Source: Thermoleophilia bacterium (GTDB taxonomy: Bacteria > Actinomycetota > Thermoleophilia > BMS3ABIN01). From it: DNA of 39,639 nucleotides. Below, piece after piece: positions 17,004 to 25,996 of this stretch (position 1 is its first letter; the number at the start of each line of letters is the position of its first letter). Location: the NCBI GenBank assembly GCA_014859345.1, contig JACUUL010000016.1, positions 1-39,639 of the forward strand. The letters are read 5' to 3'. The notes under the pieces are model-generated. The model had not been told where the DNA came from, did no database searches, and saw nothing but the letters and a program-made list of their open reading frames with translations. A program made the position numbers and the translations under genes.

Positions 17004-17764
17004 GAAGGTTCAGAGCTGTATACATCATCTGGCTTCGTGACTTAAAGAGGCATTTCCGGGACCGGGCCCGCATCATCGGCTCCCTGGGAAGCCCCATCGT
17101 GTTCGTGTTCATACTGGGGCAGGGCCTGGGCGCTTCCTTCAGGTTCACGGGGGCCGAGGCGGATTTTGACTACAAAGTCTTCATGTTTCCGGGAATCCTC
17201 GGGATGACAGTACTGTTCGCGGGCGTTTTCGCGGCAGTGTCCATCGTCTGGGACCGCGAGTTTGGCTTTCTGAAAGAAATGCTGGTGGCCCCGGTTCCCA
17301 GCTGGAGCATCGCCCTCGGAAAGGTGATAAGCGGCGCCACGATAGCCACGTCGCAGGGGGCGCTGATGCTGCTGCTGGCGCCCCTGGTCGGCATCCGTCT
17401 CACTTTGCCGATGGTGCTGGCTCTCCTGCCCACGATGTTCCTGGTGTCCATTTCCATGACCGGCATGGGCATCCTGGTTGCCACGCGGCTTAAGAGCATG
17501 CAGGGGTTTCAGGTCGTGATGAACTTCATCATGATGCCCATGTTCTTCATTTCCGGCGCCATGTTCCAGCTGTCCAGCGCTCCGGCATGGATGGACGTGC
17601 TCTCCCGGATAAATCCCCTGACCTATGGCGTGGACGCGCTCCGCTCGATAATGGTCGCCGATTTTCCTTCCCGGTATCCGCTGGGCTACGACCTGGCCAT
17701 GCTGGCCATCATCTCCTCCGCGCTGATCATCATCTCCATAATCGCATTCAGCAGGCAGCAATGA
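17000..17764 (+). CDS. ABC-2 type exporter permease, DrrB-like
   Basis: A 254-residue membrane protein with six predicted transmembrane segments, beginning with a cytosolic amphipathic stretch (IIWLRDLKRHFRDRARII) and including the ABC-2 motif ISGAMFQLSSAPAWM and RINPLTYGVDALR. It starts with TTG overlapping the ATPase stop, with AGGAG just upstream. Together with the ATPase it forms a half-size drug, lipid or polysaccharide exporter; the substrate is unknown. Confidence 0.92.
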   Translation: MRRFRAVYIIWLRDLKRHFRDRARIIGSLGSPIVFVFILGQGLGASFRFTGAEADFDYKVFMFPGILGMTVLFAGVFAAVSIVWDREFGFLKEMLVAPVPSWSIALGKVISGATIATSQGALMLLLAPLVGIRLTLPMVLALLPTMFLVSISMTGMGILVATRLKSMQGFQVVMNFIMMPMFFISGAMFQLSSAPAWMDVLSRINPLTYGVDALRSIMVADFPSRYPLGYDLAMLAIISSALIIISIIAFSRQQ

Positions 17765-17821
17765 GCGCAATGCCGGACGAACTCCCAAAGATTGTAATTC
17801 CCAGGAAGTAAAGCGGCTGAT

Positions 17822-17855
17822 GAATCTGCTTTTCGGGAGGAAGAAAAGCAGATTC
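17822..17855. repeat. perfect 13-bp-stem hairpin, possible mobile intergenic repeat
   Basis: GAATCTGCTTTTC and its exact complement are separated by eight bases. No T-run follows on either strand, so it is not a classic terminator, though it may still protect the end of the permease mRNA. The next 120 bases contain repeated short pieces (CTCGGGATGACAGG, CTCAAAATGACGG, CTCAGGATGAAAGG), as in dispersed palindromic repeats. The 264-base gap holds no gene. Confidence 0.45.
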
Positions 17856-18028
17856 CTCGCTGCCCGGGATACAGTCTCGGGATGACAGGATAAGTCCGCG
17901 CTCGGGAAGACCAGTCGAATGGTACAAGTTGAGCATCTTCTCAAAATGACGGATTATAGGCTGCTCAGGATGAAAGGTAAGGTCGCTTCAGGAGTAGGAG
18001 TAGCATTGCCGGCTATTAAATCAAATTC

Positions 18029-19546
18029 ATGAACGGGACATTGCGCGACAGGATACGGGCCCATCCCAGGTACCGGTGGCTGGTGCTGGTTACGGTGGCC
18101 AGCGGCATGATGATGACCATCCTCAGCGCCTCGATTGTGAACATCGCTCTGCCCGCGATCTCGGGGGAGTTCGGCTCCAGCATACCCACCACAGCCTGGG
18201 TCGCCACCATCTACATGATCACCCAGGCCACCCTTATGCCCGTCGCTGGCCGGGCGGGCGACATATACGGGCACAAAAAGGTTTTCGTTACCGGACTGCT
18301 TGTTTTCACGGCCATGTCCGTGCTTTGCGCCTTTGCCTGGAGCGTGCACTCCCTGATCGCCGGACGCGGCCTCATGGCTGTCGGCACCAGCGGCCTGGCG
18401 ACCATGGCTCTTGCCTATGTGGTGGGTGCTTTTCCGGGCAGGGAACGGGCCCAGGCGCTCGGCATCCTGGGCGGACTCATGGGTTCTGCTCCGACTGTGG
18501 GACTTGTAGGCGGAGGTTTTCTGGTGGAAGTCTTTGGCTGGCGCAGCGTGTTCCTGGTGGTCGTGCCCCTCTGTTTGATAATCGCTCCTGCCGCGGTGTG
18601 GATCCTCAAGGAAACAGAACATAAGCCGGAAGGCGACAGGAGTTTCGATGTGCCTGGGGGAGTGTTGCTAACCATCGGCTTGTTCGGAGGACTCCTGGGC
18701 TTGAGCCAGGGCCGGGCCTGGGGTTGGACCGGTTACCGGACACTGGCGTGCTTCGCCATTTTCGTTGTTTTCCTGGCGCTGTTCATACTCCGGGAAAAAA
18801 CAGCGACGCGCCCCATGCTCGACCTGGGGCTGTTCAGGTTCCGTTCGCTCGTTTCCGCAAATGTCGCGGCCTTCTTCTCCTCAGGCGCCTTTTTTGGCTC
18901 ACTGGTGCTGCTGCCTTTCTTCTTCCAGACGGTGGCGGGCGATTCCCCCGCGGCCGCCGGCCTCAGGATAGCGCCTCTGGCGCTCATGTTTTTGCTGGTG
19001 GCTCCTTTGGGGGGACGGCTCACTACCAGGATAGGCGCCCGGAGCACGCCGCTTTTGGGCCTGTTCATCGCGGCCGCGGGTTATGTCCTGGTCTCACGGA
19101 TTATTGCTGTAGATTCGTCTGCTCTTTTCCTGAGCCTGGCGATCGCGGTCATGGGCATAGGCCTGGGGCTGACGATGGCTCCACTGACCACGGCGGCGCT
19201 GCATGACGTGCCTGCGGACAAGCGCGGGGTAGCTTCGTCGCTGCCGCAAATGAGCCGCTTCGTCGGCGGATCTTTCGGCATGGCGATCGTGGGCACCTTG
19301 CTCTCATGGCGGGTGGCGGCGCATCTGAGAGGAACGGGCCTGCCGGCGAATCAAATCTCCGCCGGCGCTTCGCCGGCCGATGTTTCGCAGGGCATCTCCG
19401 GAAGTCCGGCCGCGGTCACTGCCTTCTCCCAGGCCTTTCAGGACGTCTTCCTGTTTTCCGTCATCATCGTGATCATGGCGATCATCGCCGCGTCGTTCAT
19501 GCCGCAGCTTAAGAGCGACAGGGAGCGCCACAGGCCGGTTCCTTAA
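18029..19546 (+). CDS. MFS multidrug efflux transporter, DHA2 (14-TM, EmrB/QacA) family
   Basis: Proton-driven drug exporter of 505 residues with about 14 membrane segments. Family marks are the early SASIVNIALPAIS segment (motif D1), WVATIYMITQATLMPVAGRAGDIYGHKK (motif A), RGLMAVGTSG and the motif-C-like GGLMGSAPTVGLVGGGFL. No clear Shine-Dalgarno precedes the ATG. It lies 264 bases after the DrrAB-like genes and may be separately expressed. Confidence 0.92.
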   Translation: MNGTLRDRIRAHPRYRWLVLVTVASGMMMTILSASIVNIALPAISGEFGSSIPTTAWVATIYMITQATLMPVAGRAGDIYGHKKVFVTGLLVFTAMSVLCAFAWSVHSLIAGRGLMAVGTSGLATMALAYVVGAFPGRERAQALGILGGLMGSAPTVGLVGGGFLVEVFGWRSVFLVVVPLCLIIAPAAVWILKETEHKPEGDRSFDVPGGVLLTIGLFGGLLGLSQGRAWGWTGYRTLACFAIFVVFLALFILREKTATRPMLDLGLFRFRSLVSANVAAFFSSGAFFGSLVLLPFFFQTVAGDSPAAAGLRIAPLALMFLLVAPLGGRLTTRIGARSTPLLGLFIAAAGYVLVSRIIAVDSSALFLSLAIAVMGIGLGLTMAPLTTAALHDVPADKRGVASSLPQMSRFVGGSFGMAIVGTLLSWRVAAHLRGTGLPANQISAGASPADVSQGISGSPAAVTAFSQAFQDVFLFSVIIVIMAIIAASFMPQLKSDRERHRPVP

Positions 19547-19565
19547 ACGGGCGGAGCCGGTTCGC

Positions 19566-19718
19566 CTATCGCTGCGCTCTCAGTTCGGCGATCTCGTCCT
19601 CGATCTCGAGCATCTGAAAGTCTATCGCGTGACCCCCGTGGGAGGACTTTATTTTCCTCAGTTCGCCCAGCTCGCGCTTGAGCTCCTCGATACGTTTCTT
19701 CCGTTCGTCAGCATTCAT
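19566..19718 (-). CDS. 50-residue coiled-coil protein
   Basis: Short gene with a strong ribosome binding site (AAGGAGG, ten bases before the ATG). The product is almost entirely charged helix: two heptad-patterned segments (RKKRIEELKRELGELRKIK and FQMLEIEDEIAELRAQ) flank a short SSHGGHAID loop. This suggests an antiparallel helical hairpin or a dimer. No enzyme motif is visible. Its stop lies 19 bases from the convergent MFS stop. Function unknown. Confidence 0.7.
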   Translation of the reverse strand: MNADERKKRIEELKRELGELRKIKSSHGGHAIDFQMLEIEDEIAELRAQR

Positions 19719-19771
19719 GACCGGATGCCTCCTTCACATACAAGCACTTGGATAACCTGAAAAGTTGTTTA

Positions 19772-19783
19772 ATCAAATTTGAT
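19772..19783. promoter_or_regulatory. 12-bp perfect palindrome in divergent intergenic region
   Basis: ATCAAATTTGAT lies in the A/T-rich 135-base gap between the small coiled-coil gene (minus) and the membrane protein (plus). It could be an operator; the flanking TTTAATCAAA resembles the repeat upstream of hsp20. Confidence 0.3.
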
Positions 19784-19853
19784 GCGGGTACATCATAAAG
19801 GTTTCATAAGATTGATGTTGAATAAAAAGCAAAATTAAAAAAGGAGACAGCAA

Positions 19854-20573
19854 ATGACTATCGATATCGGAAGGATATTCAGCACCTGCATTGATTATGT
19901 TAAAAACAACCCTCTGATTTTTGTGCCGCAGGTTCTTCTTGGCGTAATCATCTTCGCGCTTGCTTTTGTGATTATTGGCGCCGCCATCGGGGGAATAGCC
20001 ATCAGTCCGGGAGAGATCACGGCCGGAGCGGCCATCGGCGGCCTTTTTCTTTTTGTGATTCTGGCAGCGGCGGCAAGCTTTGTTACCTTCGGCTGGACTG
20101 TTTCCATGGCTGCCGAAGTAGTGGAGACCGGCTCCACGTCGCTGGGGAGCGGTTTCAGCCGGTTCACCGGCAACCTCGGACAGCTGCTCCTGGTGGGAAT
20201 CCTCCTTTTTCTGATTATCGGTATCGGCACCTTGCTCTGCGTGATCCCCGGCATTATCGCCGCGTTCTTTCTGATATACGCATATGCCGCTGTCGCCTAT
20301 GGAGGCATGGGAGCTATCGATGCCTTGAAGGATAGCTTTTCATTAGTCAAGGAGTACCTCGTTGACACAATCGTTTTGGTCCTCATCGCGTTTGGTCTCT
20401 CCATCGGCGCCAGCATAGTGGCGATGATCCTGGGGATTGTGCCAATCATCGGAGCCCTGATCGGCTATATAATCCAGATGGCCGTCGCCACCTTCATCCT
20501 GGTGCTCACGGTGCAGGTCTACAGAGACATCACCGAGGGCGAGGAAGCGCCGGAAGCCCAGCCGACGGTATAA
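19854..20573 (+). CDS. polytopic membrane protein, YciC/GDPD-membrane-domain-like
   Basis: A 239-residue, Gly/Ala/Ile-rich protein with about six membrane segments. It begins with a soluble stretch (IDIGRIFSTCIDYVKNNPLIFVP) that matches the opening of the membrane proteins related to the glycerophosphodiesterase membrane domain (DUF975/DUF7847-like). A typical ALKDSFSLVKEYLVD loop lies between the last two helix pairs, and the tail is acidic. AAAGGAGA sits seven bases before the ATG. Role unknown. Confidence 0.75.
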   Translation: MTIDIGRIFSTCIDYVKNNPLIFVPQVLLGVIIFALAFVIIGAAIGGIAISPGEITAGAAIGGLFLFVILAAAASFVTFGWTVSMAAEVVETGSTSLGSGFSRFTGNLGQLLLVGILLFLIIGIGTLLCVIPGIIAAFFLIYAYAAVAYGGMGAIDALKDSFSLVKEYLVDTIVLVLIAFGLSIGASIVAMILGIVPIIGALIGYIIQMAVATFILVLTVQVYRDITEGEEAPEAQPTV

Positions 20574-20598
20574 GCAGGAAAGAACCAGATTGATATCG

Positions 20599-20636
20599 CG
20601 CCGGGCGCGGCTCTCCGGAGAGAGCCGCGCCCGGCG
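20599..20636. terminator. very strong 17-bp hairpin between convergent genes
   Basis: A perfect 17-base-pair G/C-rich stem with the loop CGGA lies 25 bases after the membrane-protein stop. No T-run follows in either direction. A second, weaker hairpin (GGGGCG and CGCCCC at 20647-20670) lies just after the stop of the convergent hydrolase. The pair probably acts as a two-way transcription end or an mRNA stabiliser. Confidence 0.6.
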
Positions 20637-20673
20637 AGTGCCTTCCGGGGCGAATCCTCGCGGGCGCCCCCTA

Positions 20674-21399
20674 TTATCTTAAAACCAGTTCCATCCCGTC
20701 GTAAGCCACTCTCGCGGAAACGCCGCGCTCGGCAGCCATCGCCTCCAGGCGGGCAGCGACCTGAGTTTCATCACCGCCAACGATCTCCGTGCCGCAATGG
20801 GTGATGATGGCCCCGGGCACACCCTCCTTCATGCACCATGTCAACTGGGTCCGCACCGGCGCGTGCCCAAAGAGCCTGTCACTGCGGCGGCGCACCATGG
20901 ACCGGGTCAGGGTGGCGCCGTCGCCGACATAAAGGTCCAAGCCCCTGAGCGCGCCCGCCCGGTTCATGATGTAGACGACATCCGGCACGTAAAAAATGCT
21001 GCGGCGCCCGGCCGTTATCCGGTAGCCGTTGGCGGGAGCCCTGAGGGAATGCTCCACGGGAAACGATTCAAAGGTAAAGCCGCGCCATGAAACCGGCTCA
21101 CCCGGCTTTGCCAGCCGCTTGTCCCGGATGGGAAAACCGCCGATGATCTCCCAGGTGTCAGCGCTGGCGTACACGGGCGAGGGGGCGCCCTCCTTCAGGC
21201 CCCAGGCGTGGTCGGGATGAGCGTGGGTGACCAGGATGGCTCCGGGCCGGGGGATCTCCCGGAGCCTGCCCAGCCAGTCATATCCGCAGTCGATCATGAT
21301 GCGGGCGCCCCGGTAGGACGCCAGCAGGGAGCTGTGCCGGAAATGCCGCCTGCTGCGCGTTTTCGTCTCGCCGCGGGTGCCGAGGAATGTGAGCTTCAC
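20674..21399 (-). CDS. metallo-beta-lactamase-fold hydrolase
   Basis: A 241-residue MBL-fold protein with the THAHPDHAWG zinc motif near residue 58, an early Asp (IMIDCGYDW), His in the FPVEHSLRAP strand, a FYVPDVVY strand and a late IITHCGTE. It lacks the RNase Z exosite and looks closest to the RNase Z/phosphodiesterase-like group; the substrate cannot be named. GTG start with only a GGGATGA-like site upstream. Alone between convergent and divergent neighbours. Confidence 0.85.
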   Translation of the reverse strand: MKLTFLGTRGETKTRSRRHFRHSSLLASYRGARIMIDCGYDWLGRLREIPRPGAILVTHAHPDHAWGLKEGAPSPVYASADTWEIIGGFPIRDKRLAKPGEPVSWRGFTFESFPVEHSLRAPANGYRITAGRRSIFYVPDVVYIMNRAGALRGLDLYVGDGATLTRSMVRRRSDRLFGHAPVRTQLTWCMKEGVPGAIITHCGTEIVGGDETQVAARLEAMAAERGVSARVAYDGMELVLR

Positions 21400-21625
21400 C
21401 GGCTGTCATCCCGCCCTGGTCTTTTGCCTGGCCCGGCTCATTTCCCTTTTTCCTTCATGGCCTGGTTGTTGATCCCGCAGCGCATGTCTTTCCTCTCCAT
21501 TCAGCTCTGGAAAACGTTAACATCTTTTGAGGCGGCGTAAAATAAGGCCATCTTTAAATAAAGAAGGATTTTCAGCAGATTAAAGATCTGCGACGTGAGC
21601 CCGCGCCTCTGATAAAATTTTCAGT

Positions 21626-22363
21626 ATGAACCAAAAGGCTGAAACTCCAGCGCGCGTATTGGTCGTCGAAGACGATGAAGTCATCTGCGAGGCCATCGCT
21701 TTCAATCTGAGGCAGAACGGCTATGCCGTGCTTACCGCGGGCAACGGCCTGGAAGGTTTGAGACAGCTCAGGCGCGGAAGGCCCGATCTGATGATCCTTG
21801 ATCTGATGCTGCCCCAGATGGACGGCTGGAAGCTCTGCGAGCAGGCGCGGCGGGAGGAATTCGATCTGCCCATTATCATGTGCAGCGCCCGCACCAGCGA
21901 GTTCGACAAGGTCAAGGGGCTTTCTATCGGAGCCGACGACTATCTGACCAAACCATTCGGCATGGCGGAGCTGATGGCCCGCGTGGAGGCGCAGCTCAGG
22001 CGCGCCCGCCAGCAAGCCCGGGCTGCGACGCTGTCGGGCAGGGAGCCGGTCGTCGCCGGCCCCCTCACTATCGACGCTGCCAGAAAAGAGGCATACGGCG
22101 AGGGAAAACCATTGGCTTTGACCTCAAAGGAATTCGCGGTGCTTTACCTGTTGGCCCGGGAGGCTCCGAAGGTAATTTCCCGTGAAGACATCTATAAACT
22201 GGTCTGGGGTTACGAGATGATGCATGGGGACCGGTCCGTGGATGTTTTCGTCAGGAGGATCAGGAAGAAGCTGGAGAAAGCCTTCCCGGATAAGACGTTC
22301 CTGCAGACCCATCACGGGTTCGGCTACAAGTTCGAGATCAAGGGAGATTCTACGGCTCCATGA
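21626..22363 (+). CDS. phoP: OmpR/PhoB-family response regulator, probably PhoP
   Basis: A 245-residue regulator. The receiver domain (residues 10-125) has the acidic pair D16-D17, the phosphorylated D59 in MILDLMLPQMDG and K109 in DDYLTKPF. The winged-helix domain (about 145-240) has LTSKEFAVLYLLA and DVFVRRIRKKLE with a GFGYKFE end. Neighbouring pst, phoU and PhoR-like genes make it the likely phosphate regulator. No Shine-Dalgarno is visible; a -10-like TGATAAAAT ends about ten bases before the ATG, so the mRNA may be nearly leaderless. Its 3' end overlaps phoR on the other strand by 14 bases. Confidence 0.88.
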   Translation: MNQKAETPARVLVVEDDEVICEAIAFNLRQNGYAVLTAGNGLEGLRQLRRGRPDLMILDLMLPQMDGWKLCEQARREEFDLPIIMCSARTSEFDKVKGLSIGADDYLTKPFGMAELMARVEAQLRRARQQARAATLSGREPVVAGPLTIDAARKEAYGEGKPLALTSKEFAVLYLLAREAPKVISREDIYKLVWGYEMMHGDRSVDVFVRRIRKKLEKAFPDKTFLQTHHGFGYKFEIKGDSTAP

Positions 22364-23567
22364 TCCCGGATGCTGGCAGCGTGACAGTCATTTCGGTGCC
22401 GAATCCCTCCCGGCTGATGGCCTGCACCTCGCCGCCCGCGCTTTCGACGATGTGCTTGACGATGGAGAGCCCCAGGCCGGTCCCGCCCAGCCGGCGGCTG
22501 CGGGATCTGTCCACCCGGTAAAACCGCTCGAAAATATGGGGGAGGTGCTCGGCGTCGATGCCGATGCCGTCGTCGCGGACCATAAATTCCACCCGGTTGC
22601 CTTCTTCGCCGGCTGAGATCTCAACCCGGGAGCCCCGCCCGCTGTATTTGATGGCGTTATCTATGAGGTTGGACAGCACGGTGGTGGCCATACGTTCGTT
22701 CAAAGGCAAAGAGAGTCCGTCCGGGACCATATTTTCCACTTTCACCTCGAACTTGCCGATGAGCTGCTCCTTGTCCTTGAGAATCTGGTCCGCCAGGGGC
22801 CTCAGAACAGTCTCGCCCCTGATGCTTTCGGCTGCTCCTGATTCCAGCCGGGAGAGAAACAGGATCTCTTCGATGAGCTGCCTCAACCTGGCGGTCTCGG
22901 CCTCGATCTTGGTCAGAAAGCGGACCGCCTCCTCCTTCGGCATTTCCTGATCGCGAAGGCTCTCAACCAGCACGCGGATGCCGGCCAGCGGTGTGCGCAG
23001 CTCGTGCGATACCGTGGCGGCGAACTGCGATCTGAGCTCGCCGAACTTCATCGGAGTGCTTACGTCTTCCAGGAAGACGACGCATTCACGGCGGTCTGAA
23101 TTCCGGAAGGGGAATATGCTGGCCGCGTAAGGGCGGCGGCCGTGGGCGTGCAGACGCACGGTTAGTTCCTGCGGTTCCAGCCTGTCCATGGCCCGCCGGA
23201 CCGCTTCATCCAGATCGTGGCTGCCCAGGCTTTCCAGCAGGCCCCGTTTCCGCCGCGGCTGCTCCAGCTCCGTCTCCGCTTTTCTGCTCAGATCAATTAT
23301 AGCCGCGGACTCGTCCAGCAGCAGGACCGGCTTCGGGTAGGTTGCCAGCAGCTGCTTCAGCCGAGTGGATACTATCCCCGCCACAACTTCTCTGTCGGTT
23401 AGCCGGGCCAGCGAACCGGCGGCCTCCTCCGGCGATTCGCTGCCGGTTGCGCTCAGAATGGTTTCCATGACGGCCCGCTGCCGCCGCAGCCTTGATATCA
23501 GGATGGCCAGAATGGCAGCGGACGCCATCAGGGCGGTTGCCAGAAAGATGATGAGCACGAGGTTCAT
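22350..23567 (-). CDS. phoR: PhoR-like sensor histidine kinase
   Basis: A 405-residue kinase with one N-terminal membrane segment (residues 2-26), a PAS-like domain at about 75-170, the HisKA dimer domain with the phosphoacceptor H188 in ATVSHELRTPLAG, and a complete catalytic domain: N box LIDNAIKYS, DDGIGI, FERFYRVD and GGTGLGLSIVKH. The lack of a large outer domain is as in PhoR proteins that sense phosphate through PstSCAB and PhoU. GGAG lies eight bases before the ATG. It is the last gene of the pst series and converges with phoP. Confidence 0.9.
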   Translation of the reverse strand: MNLVLIIFLATALMASAAILAILISRLRRQRAVMETILSATGSESPEEAAGSLARLTDREVVAGIVSTRLKQLLATYPKPVLLLDESAAIIDLSRKAETELEQPRRKRGLLESLGSHDLDEAVRRAMDRLEPQELTVRLHAHGRRPYAASIFPFRNSDRRECVVFLEDVSTPMKFGELRSQFAATVSHELRTPLAGIRVLVESLRDQEMPKEEAVRFLTKIEAETARLRQLIEEILFLSRLESGAAESIRGETVLRPLADQILKDKEQLIGKFEVKVENMVPDGLSLPLNERMATTVLSNLIDNAIKYSGRGSRVEISAGEEGNRVEFMVRDDGIGIDAEHLPHIFERFYRVDRSRSRRLGGTGLGLSIVKHIVESAGGEVQAISREGFGTEMTVTLPASGIMEP

Positions 23568-23657
23568 TCCGGATTCTCCAGACGGTGGCCCTCCGGCGAG
23601 CCGCCGCAGCCCGAAACGCCATGCCGGTTACCGATAACAAGAACCGGTCTTGAGGCC

Positions 23658-24344
23658 TTACTCGCCGAAGCGTTCGATGTCAAAATACTGGCCATCGAGA
23701 TGGCCCGTCACCAGGAAGTCAATACGGGCTCCCATGTCCACCACCTGATCGGCAATGCGCTCGATGTAGCGGCTGGCCAGGGCGATGTGCGTCGCCCATT
23801 CCGTGGAAGCCGCCGCTTCCTCCTCTCCCTTGGGATGCAGCAAGCGGCCGAGTATCTCCTTATACATGTCGTCGATCGGCTCGTCGAGCGTCTCCAGAGA
23901 CTTGGCCAGTTCGGTGTCGCGATCGGCGAAGGCCTGGATCCCACGCCTGAGCACCTCCAGCGACTGGGCCGACATCTTCCTGAGCAGGTCCATGAAAGGC
24001 TCGCTGCCCTCGGTGCGCTCCAGCCGTTTGGCGATCTTGGCTATGTTGACCGCCAGGTCGCCGATCCTCTCCAGGTGCAGGCTCACCAGCAGGCAGGTAT
24101 GAAGCAGCCTCAGGTCGCGGGCGACCGGCTGCTGCTGGGCCTGAAGGGCAAGGCACTGTCCTTCGATCCGCAGATTGAGCTCGTTGATGTCCTCGTCGCC
24201 GGCGATCACCGAGTTGGCCTGGGCGCGGTCGCCTTTTAGCAGCGCCTGCGTGGAAAGGTCGACTGCCTCGACCACCAGGCTCCCCATCCTCAAAATCTCC
24301 TCGTTTAGCATCTTGAGCCCGTCATGAAAAGACTGTCTGGTCAT
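23658..24344 (-). CDS. phoU: phosphate-signalling protein PhoU
   Basis: A 228-residue, all-helical protein with two PhoU repeats. The metal-binding-type helix motifs are seen twice: RIEGQCLALQAQQQPVARDLR, LHLERIGDLAVNIAK in the first half and ASRYIERIADQVVDMG in the second. PhoU links the Pst transporter to PhoR and keeps the regulon off when phosphate is plentiful. It starts three bases after the pstB stop, with GGATAAG upstream. Confidence 0.95.
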   Translation of the reverse strand: MTRQSFHDGLKMLNEEILRMGSLVVEAVDLSTQALLKGDRAQANSVIAGDEDINELNLRIEGQCLALQAQQQPVARDLRLLHTCLLVSLHLERIGDLAVNIAKIAKRLERTEGSEPFMDLLRKMSAQSLEVLRRGIQAFADRDTELAKSLETLDEPIDDMYKEILGRLLHPKGEEEAAASTEWATHIALASRYIERIADQVVDMGARIDFLVTGHLDGQYFDIERFGE

Positions 24345-24347
24345 GGC

Positions 24348-25138
<791 letters not shown>

Positions 25139-25139
<1 letters not shown>

Positions 25140-25996
25140 TACCACCTTTTCTTTCTTCTGAATCTGGCTCTGACCAGAGCAGCCGTCAATGTAAATAATA
25201 ACACCAGGAGCAGGAGAACCAGAGCGGTGCCCCACTTGATTGCTTCCGGCATGCCGGGTACCTGAGTCGAGACGGTGTAGAGATGATAGGGGAGGGCCAT
25301 GGCCTGGCTGAACGGCGAGCTCGGCAGCGCCGGCAAAAAGAAAGCCGCCACGGTAAACATGATGGCGGCCGTTTCGCCCGCCGCCCTGCCGATAGCCAAC
25401 ACCGTGCCGGTGATGATTCCGGAAATCGAGTTGGGAAGGACCACTTTCCTGGTGGTCTGCCAGCGGGTGGCTCCCAGGGCCAGAGAGGCCTGCCTGAAAG
25501 ACTGTGGAACAGCCAGCAGCGCTTCCTCGGCGGCGGTGATGACCACCGGCAACACCAGAATGCCCAGGGTCAGGGATCCCGCCAGCAGCGAGGTGCCCAT
25601 TTTCAGAAACAGGACAAAAAGCCCCAGGCCGAACAGGCCGTACACAACCGAGGGCACCCCGGCCATGTTGGCAATCGCCAGGCGGATAGTGCGGGTAAGG
25701 CGGCCCTGTTTGGCGTATTCGGTGAGGTAGATTGCGGCCAGCGTGCCTACCGGCACCGAAAACAGCACAGTGCCGATGACTAAATAAAAAGTGCCCAGGA
25801 TGGCAGGGAAGATTCCCCCGGATTTCATGCCTTCGCGGGGCATGCCGGTTAAAAACTCCGGCGTCAGGGCTGCCGAACCCTTGACCAGCAGGAAAACAAT
25901 GATAATAATCACCGGCGCAGCCGTCAGGGCCGCCGCCAGCCCCAGGAATGTGTGCGCGATCTTCTCGTAGACGAGCTGTTTCCGGACGTGGCTCAT
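25139..25996 (-). CDS. pstA: phosphate ABC transporter permease PstA
   Basis: Membrane subunit of 285 residues with six transmembrane segments. The ABC-contact loop is [23 protein letters not shown], and [14 protein letters not shown] is the PstA-type segment after it. It overlaps pstC and pstB by one base each (TAATG in both cases). Confidence 0.95.

Noticed and set aside
17822-17855. Classic intrinsic terminator after the DrrB-like permease
   Set aside because: The stem is perfect but no T-run follows on either strand, so it was recorded as a hairpin or repeat.
17042-17944. 300-codon minus-strand frame opposite the DrrB-like permease
   Set aside because: The plus-strand permease is clear; the antisense translation is rich in His, Gln and Arg, as expected for a shadow.
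21438-21500. 20-codon minus-strand frame upstream of the MBL hydrolase
   Set aside because: It lacks a ribosome binding site and is too short to judge; no support beyond an open frame.
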